DNA of 16,142 bases from NCBI GenBank assembly GCA_028681035.1, contig JAQUJJ010000085.1, positions 1-16,142 of the forward strand, read 5' to 3'. Shown here piece after piece: positions 1 to 7,066 of this stretch (positions within the stretch are counted from its first letter, which is position 1; every line of letters starts with the position of its first letter). The position numbers were made by a program, and so were the translations under genes. This stretch comes from Candidatus Cloacimonadota bacterium. Lineage in GTDB: Bacteria > Cloacimonadota > Cloacimonadia > Cloacimonadales > Cloacimonadaceae. Under the pieces are notes generated by a model that saw nothing but the letters and a program-made list of their open reading frames with translations, searched no databases and had not been told where the DNA came from.

Positions 1-24
1 GTTCAAATCCTCCCTGCCCAGCCA
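1..24 (+). tRNA. tRNA, 3' part only (possibly tRNA-Gln)
   Basis: The window opens inside a tRNA. Visible are the T-loop (TTCAAAT, 2-8), the 3' half of the T-stem (9-13), the 3' acceptor strand (14-20), discriminator G (21) and an encoded CCA (22-24). The 5' acceptor strand would read TGGGCAG. The anticodon lies outside the window, so identity is not shown. A weak U1-A72 pair with discriminator G is typical of tRNA-Gln, and the next gene is tRNA-Gln, so a tandem pair with a different Gln anticodon is a reasonable guess. Confidence 0.75.
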
Positions 25-47
25 GTTTATTTTAACCAAACGGATAC

Positions 48-121
48 AGGGATGTCGTCTAATGGTAGGACAGCGGATTCTGGTTCCGTATGTGAGGGTT
101 CGACTCCTTCCATCCCTGCCA
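48..121 (+). tRNA. tRNA-Gln (anticodon CTG)
   Basis: A complete 74-nt cloverleaf can be drawn. The acceptor is AGGGATG (48-54) with CATCCCT (111-117). The D-stem is GTCT (57-60) with GGAC (68-71). The anticodon stem is GCGGA (73-77) with TCCGT (85-89), with loop TTCTGGT and anticodon CTG at 80-82. The T-stem precedes loop TTCGACT. Discriminator G is followed by encoded CCA (119-121). CTG reads the glutamine codon CAG. The weak A1-U72 pair and G73 agree with glutamine identity. The gene lies 23 bp after the preceding tRNA and is probably co-transcribed with it. Confidence 0.93.
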
Positions 122-129
122 AAATAATA

Positions 130-162
130 CCCTGAGCGATAGCGCTTGGGGTTTTCTTTTTT
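130..162 (+). terminator. Rho-independent terminator of the tRNA transcript
   Basis: A 9-bp stem pairs 130-138 (CCCTGAGCG) with 143-151 (CGCTTGGGG), using two G-U wobbles on the + strand RNA, closed by loop ATAG. A T-tract (TTTTCTTTTTT, 152-162) follows at once. It lies nine bases after the CCA of tRNA-Gln. On the opposite strand the wobbles become A-C mismatches, so it should work mainly for the tRNA direction. Confidence 0.88.
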
Positions 163-164
163 AC

Positions 165-184
165 AATTAAGAATTAAGAATTAA
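165..184. repeat. AT-rich heptamer repeat, left flank of the four-helix-bundle unit
   Basis: AATTAAG occurs twice and then AATTAA, in direct tandem. The same sequence family appears inverted at 628-642 on the other side of the small gene, so the two tracts form an imperfect inverted repeat around a unit of about 480 bp. Confidence 0.6.
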
Positions 185-194
185 TGCTGGGATT

Positions 195-593
195 TTATGG
201 TAGAAGCGGTGTTTTATTTTCGTTATGTAGCTTTGTTTTTGTGGTTATTAGATTTGTGGTTATCAGAATAGATGAAAGCAGATTGATAAGTTCTTTACAA
301 TCTTTATGGATGGATTCAAAGTGAGGCTCTTCAATTACTTTAACTTGCCTTAATAAGCGAAGCCAATATGATTTTTCTCTTGCCTCTTTATATGCCAGGC
401 TTACTTTGGCAATAAAATCCTTGGTAGATTGCGCTCCAATTGCCTCTTCAAAGTTTGCACCGATCGAAGTTCCACTGCGAAGAATCTGTTTAGCCAAGAT
501 ATACTCTTTCTTCTCGTCCATGAGGTATCGATGCAATTTATAAACCCGCTCTGCAAAAGAAAAAGCTTTCTCAGCTGTTACATTCTGCTTCAT
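195..593 (-). CDS. Four-helix-bundle protein (S23 / 23S intervening-sequence family)
   Basis: 132 residues, ATG start at 593 behind an AGGGGG ribosome binding site. The N-terminal part with the run LRSGTSIGANFEEA and the later AYKEAREKSYWLRLL segment is characteristic of the S23-type four-helix-bundle family. This family is known from proteins encoded in 23S rRNA intervening sequences, is common as stand-alone genes in Bacteroidetes-like genomes, and is related to the Avd accessory protein of diversity-generating retroelements. Its function is unknown; RNA or nucleic-acid binding is often supposed. The Ser/Thr/Lys/Asn-rich tail after about residue 110 (TTNLITTKTK) looks disordered. The gene sits alone between the tRNA locus and pgi, bracketed by inverted AT-rich repeats, which suggests it arrived as a small insertion. 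No reverse transcriptase or variable repeat is visible nearby. Confidence 0.85.
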   Translation of the reverse strand: MKQNVTAEKAFSFAERVYKLHRYLMDEKKEYILAKQILRSGTSIGANFEEAIGAQSTKDFIAKVSLAYKEAREKSYWLRLLRQVKVIEEPHFESIHKDCKELINLLSSILITTNLITTKTKLHNENKTPLLP

Positions 594-627
594 CGTTTCC
601 CCCTGCGTATAGCTTAAATCTTAACTT

Positions 628-642
628 TTAATTCTTAGTTAA
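628..642. repeat. AT-rich inverted repeat, right flank of the four-helix-bundle unit
   Basis: TTAATTCTTAGTTAA is an inverted match (12 of 15) to the heptamer tract at 170-184. It overlaps the TAA stop codon of pgi (639-641), so the repeat boundary coincides with the end of the pgi reading frame. Confidence 0.55.
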
Positions 643-1994
643 GTTAGCAGTCCGTGTTCCTTCTTGTAAGTCTCAATTTCCGCACGTTCTTTATCAAATC
701 CTGCTTTTCCCATCAATGCATAGGTGGCAATTTTCCCAGCTTCCACGCCGGGCTGATCCAGAGGGTTAATGTGTAGCAGTTTGCCGGTGAACACTGTTTG
801 GATCTCATAGAGCATGATAAACTCGCCGAGGTGGTATTCGTCCAGTTGGGGGAAGATAATGTTACAGTTGGGACGCATGGCGTTGCTAAGGGCAATCTCT
901 GTGGCAAAGCGTTCGGCATTTAGAAGTTCGGATAGTTTCTTGCCGCCGAGGTAGCTTACTTCTTCACGGTCTGGGTGCAGATTGGGGATGGTGTAGTCGT
1001 GATTAAAGTTCTCTACTGTGAGGAAGGTGAACACTTTATCATTGGGTCCCTCGGAATAGAGCTGCACCTGAGAATGCTGGTCTGTGGTGCCAAGGGCTTT
1101 AACGGGTGTTTGCCCCACATAAATATCTCTGCCTTTGTTGTCCTTGCGTTTGCCCAGGCTCTCTGCCCAAAGCTGGCGATACCAATCCGCAAAGTCATAC
1201 AGTGAATTGGAATATGGCATCATCACGCTGATATTCTTGCCTTGGCGGTAGTATAGAAAGTGGAGTAAGCCGTTCAAATAGGCAGGGTTGTTCATGATAT
1301 CCGCTGATGAGCAGCGGTTACGCATAGCTCCAGCACCATCAAGCAAAGCAGCTATATCCATGCCACAAAAGGCGGAAGACACCAAGCCTACGTCTGTTAG
1401 TACAGAGAATCTTCCCCCCACATTGTCTGGGACTGTGAAGGACGCATAGCCTTCGTCTTTAATAACTTGGCGCAAGAATCCCTTTTCTTTATCGGTGGTG
1501 ATAATAATTCTGCTACGATAGTCATTGGGGTATTTCTTTTTTATCAAGTCCACTAATATCATGTATCCTGCCATTGTTTCGGCAGTAGTTCCGCTCTTGG
1601 TGATGATGTTAAAAATGGTAGTGTCCATATTGATAGAAACCAATATCTCATGCAGGAAAACGGGATCAACATTATCATAGACAAGAAGCTTTTTCGGAAG
1701 TTCACGCTCGGTTTTAAGCGCAGAATACAGTGCCTTGTTCCCAAGTGCAGAGCCACCTATGCCCAAAACAAGCATCGTATCGAACATGAGGTCGAGTTTA
1801 CCCATAAATGAAGTGATGTGAGAGATATCTGTTTCTGGGAGGTTATAGAAACCCAGCACATCAGCCTGACGGTCAGCAAGAATCTCCTCATGTGCATTCA
1901 GGCAGGCAGTTTTAGCATCTTCAAGCTTAGAAACGGGTAATGCAGAAGGGAAATGCGGCGAAGCAAGCAGATTGTGATAAGTAAACTTCAACAT
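639..1994 (-). CDS. pgi: Glucose-6-phosphate isomerase
   Basis: 451 residues, ATG at 1994 behind AGGAG. Interconverts glucose-6-phosphate and fructose-6-phosphate in glycolysis/gluconeogenesis, in the cytoplasm. The sugar-phosphate loops are visible as GIGGSALG (about 78-85) and the ITKSGTTAE segment (131-139). Signature 1 is NVGGRFSVLT (191-200). Signature 2 ends with DQPGVEAGK (413-421), containing the active-site lysine 421. The length matches the short Bacillus-type enzymes rather than the ~550-residue E. coli form. It is the last gene of the long operon, 8 bp after ptsI. Linking Pgi to the PTS phosphorelay couples the phosphoryl-transfer control genes to the entry of glycolysis. Its stop codon lies inside the repeat that flanks the downstream four-helix-bundle gene, so the original 3' region may have been replaced. 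Confidence 0.97.
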   Translation of the reverse strand: MLKFTYHNLLASPHFPSALPVSKLEDAKTACLNAHEEILADRQADVLGFYNLPETDISHITSFMGKLDLMFDTMLVLGIGGSALGNKALYSALKTERELPKKLLVYDNVDPVFLHEILVSINMDTTIFNIITKSGTTAETMAGYMILVDLIKKKYPNDYRSRIIITTDKEKGFLRQVIKDEGYASFTVPDNVGGRFSVLTDVGLVSSAFCGMDIAALLDGAGAMRNRCSSADIMNNPAYLNGLLHFLYYRQGKNISVMMPYSNSLYDFADWYRQLWAESLGKRKDNKGRDIYVGQTPVKALGTTDQHSQVQLYSEGPNDKVFTFLTVENFNHDYTIPNLHPDREEVSYLGGKKLSELLNAERFATEIALSNAMRPNCNIIFPQLDEYHLGEFIMLYEIQTVFTGKLLHINPLDQPGVEAGKIATYALMGKAGFDKERAEIETYKKEHGLLT

Positions 1995-2002
1995 AGGAAC
2001 TC

Positions 2003-3736
2003 CTAAATTTGGTAATAATGCTTTAAGTCTTTATAAATAAGCTGTTCAATATCGCTAACTGAACCCGAAAAATCAAAACGGGATAGGAGCTGGAATAGCT
2101 CATTGTCGCAATTCTGTACAATTGCCTTTGCAGTAAAATAGCTATTGGGATTTACACTCAGTTCACGCACGCCCAAACCTAGTAGAAGCGGGATATAATG
2201 GGGCGTTGAAGCCATTTCTCCACACACAGAAAGTGGGGTTTTGTATTTAGCAGCACTTAAGACAGTTTGCCGAATCAGGGATAATACTGCCGGATGGTGC
2301 TGGATGTAATAACGTGACACATTTTCATTATTGCGGTCAACCGCCAAAGTATATTGAACAAGATCGTTGGTACCAATACTAAGGAAATCACAGGTTTTTG
2401 CCAATGCCTCAGCTTGCAGTGCAGCAGAGGGGATTTCTATCATAGCTCCCAACTCAATCGAGCTGTTAAAAGATACACCTTCAGAGTATAGTTCTTCTTG
2501 GCAGTGGTTAAAAATATGCTTAGCTTCATTAAAGTCTTCCACGTCGATAATCATGGGAAACATAATGCGGATATTCCCGTACGCTGACGCACGCAAGATA
2601 GCTCGCAATTGGGTGTGAAAGATGTCGTGGTGGGCAAGGCTGAATCTTATACCTCTGTTGCCCAGATATGGGTTTTCCTCTGCACCTTCCAAGCCCAAAG
2701 GCGCAAGCTTATCCCCCCCAAGGTCGAATGTTCGTATGGTTACCGGTGTAGGTGCCATACGTTCTGCCATTAGGCGGTATATCTCGTATTGCTCGTCTTC
2801 TGAAGGAAGAATTTGCTTTGAAAGGTATAGGAATTCTGTTCTAAATAATCCAATTCCATCGCAACCCAGATTAGTTATTCCTTCTAGTTCTTCAGGAATG
2901 CCAATGTTTGCATAAAGGGTTATTTTTTGTCCATCTGAGGTAAGCGAGGCGGAAGCTTTAAGTCTTGCCAGCCGCTGGCGAAGCAATTCCTCTATCTGCA
3001 CTTTTTGAACGTAAAAATCTAGGGTTTCTTCATCAGGATTTACTATTAGCTTGCCTTCGTCGCCATCTACAATCAGCAAATCATCATTTTTCACACTATC
3101 CTTCAAGGTATTGATGTTGGCGATAGCTACCAAACCCAAAGCCCGGGTTAATATGGACGCATGTGAATTGTAACTTCCCTTGGAACAGAGATATGCGCCG
3201 ATTTTTGCGTGCGCTAACCTGCCCACCATTGAGGGGTTAATTTCTGCAAAGATAGGCACTCTATCACTTTCTAAATTGTCTGGCAAAGTTCCAGAAATAC
3301 CATTTAGGGTATTAAAAAGTCTCGTTCCGACATCACGGTAATCTGCTGCACGTAACGCAAAGGATTCCACGCTCAAAGCTTCAAACTGTTTTACAATATC
3401 CGTAAAGCAATCTTGAACTGCCATGGAAGCGTGATGCAGCTTTTCTCTTATAGCAATCGATATCATTGAAAACAATTCTGGGTCGTGTAGTATTTCTCTG
3501 TGAGTAGCAATAATATCTAAATCGCGTAAGCTAACTCTGGTATTTTTCATGTCATTGCTAATTTCGGTATCTACCACGGCAACTGCATTGAGAAAGCGAT
3601 TTATTTCTTTATCCACGTCCTTTGGGGAGATATTGTATCTTTCTACGGTATGCTCTTGCGCTGTAATGTGCAATGCTCTGCCTATGAAAAGCCCGTTGTT
3701 TATACTATTGCCGGTCAATCGCAACATTTCATTCAT
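2003..3736 (-). CDS. ptsI: Phosphoenolpyruvate-protein phosphotransferase (PTS Enzyme I)
   Basis: 577 residues from the ATG at 3736. It autophosphorylates with PEP and passes the phosphate to HPr His15. The phosphohistidine is His192 in GSYNSHASILTRALG, where the usual GGRTSH context is altered to GSYNSH. The PEP-binding barrel shows GIGLFRTEFLY, the metal/PEP-site run FLSIGTNDLVQYTLA and the catalytic cysteine in CGEMAS (Cys505). In-frame GTG codons at 3748 and 3745 would lengthen the N-terminus. ATG 3736 is preferred because it has GGTGG about 5 bases upstream and overlaps the ptsH stop by 8 bp, suggesting translational coupling. No EIIA, EIIB or EIIC gene is present in the window, so the relay may serve regulation rather than sugar uptake, unless EII genes lie elsewhere. 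Confidence 0.94.
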   Translation of the reverse strand: MNEMLRLTGNSINNGLFIGRALHITAQEHTVERYNISPKDVDKEINRFLNAVAVVDTEISNDMKNTRVSLRDLDIIATHREILHDPELFSMISIAIREKLHHASMAVQDCFTDIVKQFEALSVESFALRAADYRDVGTRLFNTLNGISGTLPDNLESDRVPIFAEINPSMVGRLAHAKIGAYLCSKGSYNSHASILTRALGLVAIANINTLKDSVKNDDLLIVDGDEGKLIVNPDEETLDFYVQKVQIEELLRQRLARLKASASLTSDGQKITLYANIGIPEELEGITNLGCDGIGLFRTEFLYLSKQILPSEDEQYEIYRLMAERMAPTPVTIRTFDLGGDKLAPLGLEGAEENPYLGNRGIRFSLAHHDIFHTQLRAILRASAYGNIRIMFPMIIDVEDFNEAKHIFNHCQEELYSEGVSFNSSIELGAMIEIPSAALQAEALAKTCDFLSIGTNDLVQYTLAVDRNNENVSRYYIQHHPAVLSLIRQTVLSAAKYKTPLSVCGEMASTPHYIPLLLGLGVRELSVNPNSYFTAKAIVQNCDNELFQLLSRFDFSGSVSDIEQLIYKDLKHYYQI

Positions 3737-3992
3737 TAAATCCACCACTAATCAAATCCGCTAATTCTGCAAGCAGGTAATCCTCATCTACTCCATCGGC
3801 GATTAACTGTAAATGCGAGCCGCATTCGGCGGCAAGCATCATCACACCCATGATGCTCTTTCCATTTACTTTCGTGCCATCTTTTTCTATAAAGAAATCG
3901 CTGCGGAACTTGGTGGCTGCACGCACTAATAGTGCAGAAGGTCTGGCATGCAATCCAAGCTTATTAGTTACTATTACCGCTATCTGTTTCAT
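3729..3992 (-). CDS. ptsH: HPr phosphocarrier protein
   Basis: 87 residues from the ATG at 3992. The reading frame is open further upstream, but that part lies inside hprK, and HPr family members start at this MKQIAVIV position. The relay histidine is His15 in LGLHARPSA. Ser46 in NGKSIMGVMML is the site HprK phosphorylates. So both chemistries are possible: His-P from Enzyme I, and Ser-P from HprK. The start overlaps the hprK 3' end by 29 bp and the stop overlaps ptsI by 8 bp, so kinase, carrier and Enzyme I are tightly coupled. It could equally be called NPr/PtsO by position in an rpoN cluster. The intact Ser46 and adjacent HprK fit a regulatory HPr. Confidence 0.95.
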   Translation of the reverse strand: MKQIAVIVTNKLGLHARPSALLVRAATKFRSDFFIEKDGTKVNGKSIMGVMMLAAECGSHLQLIADGVDEDYLLAELADLISGGFNE

Positions 3993-4950
3993 CAGCCTTG
4001 CTTTCCAGTCCTTTCTGCATGGTTTTTTTGCGTATCTCATCGTTCACTCTGCGATTAAAATCTTCAGCAGCATCGTAACCGACACCTTTCAAAATCATGT
4101 TCATGGCAGCCACTTCCACAATCACAGACACATTTTTGCCAGGAGAAACAGGAAGGAAGATAATCGGGATTTTTACCCCTAAATGCTCCGCATAACTGCT
4201 AGAAATGCCTATGCGCTCGTAGTCCATGTTTTCCTGCCAAGGCATAAGTTCAATCTGAAGGTCTATGGACTTTTGTTTCCTGGTACGTTCTATGCCAAAC
4301 ATCCGTTCAGCATTTACAAAACCTACGCCCCGAATCTCCATAAAATGACCAAAATCTCGTCCGGGTTTCCCTAAAAGCTGGTCATCCAAATAGCGAAGGG
4401 TTATTAAATCATCACCGATAAGGCTATGCCCGCGATGAACCAAATCCAGTGCACACTCGCTTTTCCCTATGCCACTTTTACCTGTAAGTAAAATGCCAAG
4501 ACCAAAAACATCAATTAATGTGGCATGAAGAGTCTTCTCCAAGGCAAACACATCATGCAGGTAACGTGATAGATGCTCTATGAGATTTATCGTGGATAAT
4601 CTGCTGGAAAGAAGTGCAATATTAAGGTCGGCTGCTATGTATTCGGTTATCGGAGGAAGGGTCAAACCCTTGGACACAATTATGCACGGGATATCCATTT
4701 TGAACACTGCTTTGGTTTTCGCAATAAGTTCTTCTTCTGGTAAGCTTTGCAGGTAACGAACTTCTGCTTCCCCAAACACTTGAATGCGATCTGCCGAAAA
4801 CACTTCCAAAAAGCCGGCGAGCGCAAGCCCAGGTCGGTTAACATGGGGAGAGCTAAGCTTCTTGTTTAGCGTCTCTGGCTCGGTGATAAGAGAAAGAGCA
4901 AGGTCTTTCTTCTTGGTGTCAAAAAAGTCTCTAACGGTTATCTCTTTCAA
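3964..4950 (-). CDS. hprK: HPr kinase/phosphorylase
   Basis: 328 residues. The enzyme phosphorylates HPr on Ser46 and removes that phosphate according to cell energy state. The N-terminal half is the family's regulatory domain. The C-terminal catalytic domain shows His142, the P-loop GKSGIGKS (157-164), RGHSLIGDD (two Asp, 180-181), the family signature MEIRGVGFVN (204-213) and, towards the end, PVSPGKNVSVIVEVAAMN. The start is a TTG at 4950, with a GGGGGT Shine-Dalgarno-like stretch about 6 bases upstream; no nearby ATG fits the family N-terminus KEITVRDFF. The weak start codon may keep kinase levels below HPr levels. The 3' end overlaps ptsH by 29 bp. An hprK next to HPr and Enzyme I in a diderm resembles the proteobacterial regulatory arrangement linked to rpoN. 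Confidence 0.95.
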   Translation of the reverse strand: MKEITVRDFFDTKKKDLALSLITEPETLNKKLSSPHVNRPGLALAGFLEVFSADRIQVFGEAEVRYLQSLPEEELIAKTKAVFKMDIPCIIVSKGLTLPPITEYIAADLNIALLSSRLSTINLIEHLSRYLHDVFALEKTLHATLIDVFGLGILLTGKSGIGKSECALDLVHRGHSLIGDDLITLRYLDDQLLGKPGRDFGHFMEIRGVGFVNAERMFGIERTRKQKSIDLQIELMPWQENMDYERIGISSSYAEHLGVKIPIIFLPVSPGKNVSVIVEVAAMNMILKGVGYDAAEDFNRRVNDEIRKKTMQKGLESKADETDSGNSN

Positions 4951-4964
4951 AATCTACCCCCAAA

Positions 4965-5087
4965 TTAGTATTTTGATTGGCATTTAGCTTGTTTTGCATT
5001 CACTAAGCTAAAAAAGACAGAGGAAAAAAGAGCCAGCCCAGCCGGATAAGTTTTTAGTAATAACAGCTTATTTAGCTGCATCTTCAT
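4965..5087 (-). CDS. Possible 40-residue single-membrane-span peptide
   Basis: The otherwise empty 165-bp gap between hpf and hprK holds a 40-codon frame that starts ATG AAG ATG CAG at 5087 and stops TAA at 4965. A GAGG purine stretch (in AGAGGAAAAG) lies about 9 bases upstream. A further in-frame ATG at 5114 would give 49 residues. The peptide begins MKMQLNKLLLLK, has a hydrophobic stretch AGLALFSSVFFSLV (about 16-29) and a polar tail with one Cys. It could be a small membrane peptide or a non-functional frame. Supporting it, the gaps become 28 bp after hpf and 14 bp before hprK, in keeping with the rest of this compact operon. No family is recognised. Confidence 0.35.
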   Translation of the reverse strand: MKMQLNKLLLLKTYPAGLALFSSVFFSLVNAKQAKCQSKY

Positions 5088-5115
5088 CTCTCTTTTCCTC
5101 TTGCCTAATAACATA

Positions 5116-5652
5116 TTAAGGTTCGAATAGTTTATAGAATTCGTGGTCTTTAGTTACCAACACATTAATGTTATCGGTTTCTAAATTCTTAAAGATTAGG
5201 AAGTCTTCCTTGGTGGTTTTAATCTTCTCCAGTGCTTCAGATACCGATAGAGTCTCTGTAACTACACGTTTAGTTTTCAAGGTTTTATGGGCATGATCCA
5301 TAGTGTTCACTTGGAAATCTGTAGCGCGGGAGAAATCATCGAATTGGTCTTTCAGCGCACGTTTCTGGTGGTCTGTAATGCGGTCTTTGAGCTTCTTTAT
5401 CTGTGCTTCCATTTTGTCCAGAGCAATGTCGATGGATAAATACATATCCATTTCTTCAGATTGGCTTTGCAAGCTAAATCTGGCTGCATGAAGAGACAGC
5501 TCACAGATATTGCGACTGTTTTCCAGCGCAAGAACGACGTGAACAGTGATAATGTGATCAAAATACTTCTTTAGCTTCAGGCAAGAAGTCTCCACGTAAT
5601 CTCTGATAGCCTTGGTAAGCTCAAAGTGGCGGGCAGTAATCGTAATCTGCAT
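5116..5652 (-). CDS. hpf: Ribosome hibernation promoting factor, long form
   Basis: 178 residues, ATG at 5652 with a strong GGAGG. The N-terminal domain (about 1-100, beginning MQITITARHFELTKAI) is the ribosome-binding HPF/YfiA fold. After a linker the C-terminal domain (about 127-178, KRVVTETLSVSEALEKI through the terminal KLFEP) matches the dimerisation domain of long-form HPF. Long HPFs dimerise two 70S ribosomes into 100S particles, which protects idle ribosomes in stationary phase. The position downstream of rpoN is the classic place for this gene. Here lpdA separates the two, with 13 bp between lpdA and hpf. Confidence 0.94.
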   Translation of the reverse strand: MQITITARHFELTKAIRDYVETSCLKLKKYFDHIITVHVVLALENSRNICELSLHAARFSLQSQSEEMDMYLSIDIALDKMEAQIKKLKDRITDHQKRALKDQFDDFSRATDFQVNTMDHAHKTLKTKRVVTETLSVSEALEKIKTTKEDFLIFKNLETDNINVLVTKDHEFYKLFEP

Positions 5653-5665
5653 GATGGAATCCTCC

Positions 5666-7066
5666 TTAAATTTTATGGATTGAAAGGTTTTGCAGGTCTT
5701 CTATCGATTCCATGATTGTCTCCGATAAGGTCGGATGTGCAAAAACCATGTTCTCGACATCTGCGGCTGTACATTTAGTATTGATTAAAATGGCTCCCTG
5801 AGCAATCAGTTCGGCAGCCCCATGTCCCATGATATGCATACCAACCAGCTCTTTGTTGTCTGCTCGTGCAATCGTCTTCACAAAACCTGTGGTTGCATTC
5901 ATAGCCATAGCTTTGCCATTTGCTGCAAAGGGGAATTTGCCAACTATTATATCACCAAAAACTTCTGCTGCTTCTGTTTGGGTGTATCCCACAGAAGCTA
6001 TTTCCGGGTTTGTAAAAGTACATCGGGGGATGTTTGTGTAGTTTAACTCTGGATAATGGAACTCTTGTTTGTTTTCGCGCATGGCTATATGCTGGGCAAC
6101 GATAAGTCCTTGCTTGCTGGCAGTGTGAGCAAGCTGGAGCTTTGCCGTAACATCACCAATGGCATATACCTTATCAAGATTTGTTTGCATACAAGAATCT
6201 ATACTAATAGCTCCTTTCCCGGTGTTTGGGTTCATCCCGTGCCACTCAAGCGTATTCACGGGATTTCTCCCCACGCTCATCAGCACCTTTTCTGCATATA
6301 AACTGCTACCATTGCTAAGATTAATTAACAGCCCGGATGGCGTACCATCAATGCTTTGCACACCCACGCCGGTCATTACCTTTATGCCCTGTTTCTTAAA
6401 GCCAAGTGCCAGTCTTTTGGATATTTCCTCATCTTCTAATGCAATCAGACGTGGCAGGAACTCAATAATAGTAACCTGCACCCCAAAAGTAGCAAAGATA
6501 GAGGCAAATTCACAGCCAATAACCCCGCCACCAACAACAGCAAGGCTTTGGGGAAGCGTGTCCAGCTTTAAGATGCCTGTGGAAGACAGAATGCTCTCTT
6601 CATCTACCATAATTCCCGGCAGACTTTTTGCTTCGCTTCCGCTGGCAATAATCAAATATTTACTGCTATAGGCCTCACCCTCGGAGGTAGAAACGACGTA
6701 GCTGCCATCTTCTTTTTTAATCGAAGTAGCAGTAGCGTGAACCATAGGTATCTTACGTTTACGAAACAGATATTCAATTCCGCTTACCAATTGCTCCACC
6801 ACTTTATTCTTACGTTCCCAGATGTTCTTATATTCAATTTCTAGGGGAATGGGCGGCAAACCGTAGCTTTCTGCATCCTGAATCTCAGAAACTAACTCTG
6901 CACTTCTAACTAGAGCTTTCGTAGGGATGCAGCCCCAGTTCAGGCAAACTCCTCCGAGCCGTGCTTTTTCAATTACAATACAGGGTATATCAAATTGAGA
7001 AAGGCGGATGGCTGTTTCATATCCTCCGGGACCTCCTCCAATTATAATAACGCTTGTGTTTTGCAT
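5666..7066 (-). CDS. lpdA: Dihydrolipoyl dehydrogenase (E3)
   Basis: 466 residues, ATG at 7066, directly abutting the rpoN stop (TAAATG), with its AGGAGA site inside rpoN. It reoxidises dihydrolipoyl groups of 2-oxoacid dehydrogenase or glycine cleavage complexes, using FAD and NAD+. The FAD-binding GGGPGGYETA is at 10-19. The redox disulfide is Cys41/Cys46 in GGVCLNWGCIPTK. The NAD site begins VVGGGVIGCEFAS, and AIGDV closes the FAD site. The His444/Glu449 pair in HPTLSE is the proton relay. All catalytic residues are present. No E1, E2, lipoyl carrier or glycine-cleavage gene is near, so its partner complex must be elsewhere. It is an unusual guest between rpoN and hpf. Confidence 0.95.
   Translation of the reverse strand: MQNTSVIIIGGGPGGYETAIRLSQFDIPCIVIEKARLGGVCLNWGCIPTKALVRSAELVSEIQDAESYGLPPIPLEIEYKNIWERKNKVVEQLVSGIEYLFRKRKIPMVHATATSIKKEDGSYVVSTSEGEAYSSKYLIIASGSEAKSLPGIMVDEESILSSTGILKLDTLPQSLAVVGGGVIGCEFASIFATFGVQVTIIEFLPRLIALEDEEISKRLALGFKKQGIKVMTGVGVQSIDGTPSGLLINLSNGSSLYAEKVLMSVGRNPVNTLEWHGMNPNTGKGAISIDSCMQTNLDKVYAIGDVTAKLQLAHTASKQGLIVAQHIAMRENKQEFHYPELNYTNIPRCTFTNPEIASVGYTQTEAAEVFGDIIVGKFPFAANGKAMAMNATTGFVKTIARADNKELVGMHIMGHGAAELIAQGAILINTKCTAADVENMVFAHPTLSETIMESIEDLQNLSIHKI

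Noticed and set aside
195..593. A diversity-generating retroelement Avd gene
   Set aside because: The fold family is related, but there is no reverse transcriptase, template repeat or variable repeat nearby.
429..617. A 62-codon frame on + opposite the four-helix-bundle gene
   Set aside because: Antisense to a recognised family protein, with no start signal.
6159..6671. A 170-codon open frame on + inside lpdA
   Set aside because: It lies antisense to a fully conserved lpdA, has no ribosome binding site and its product shows no family pattern.
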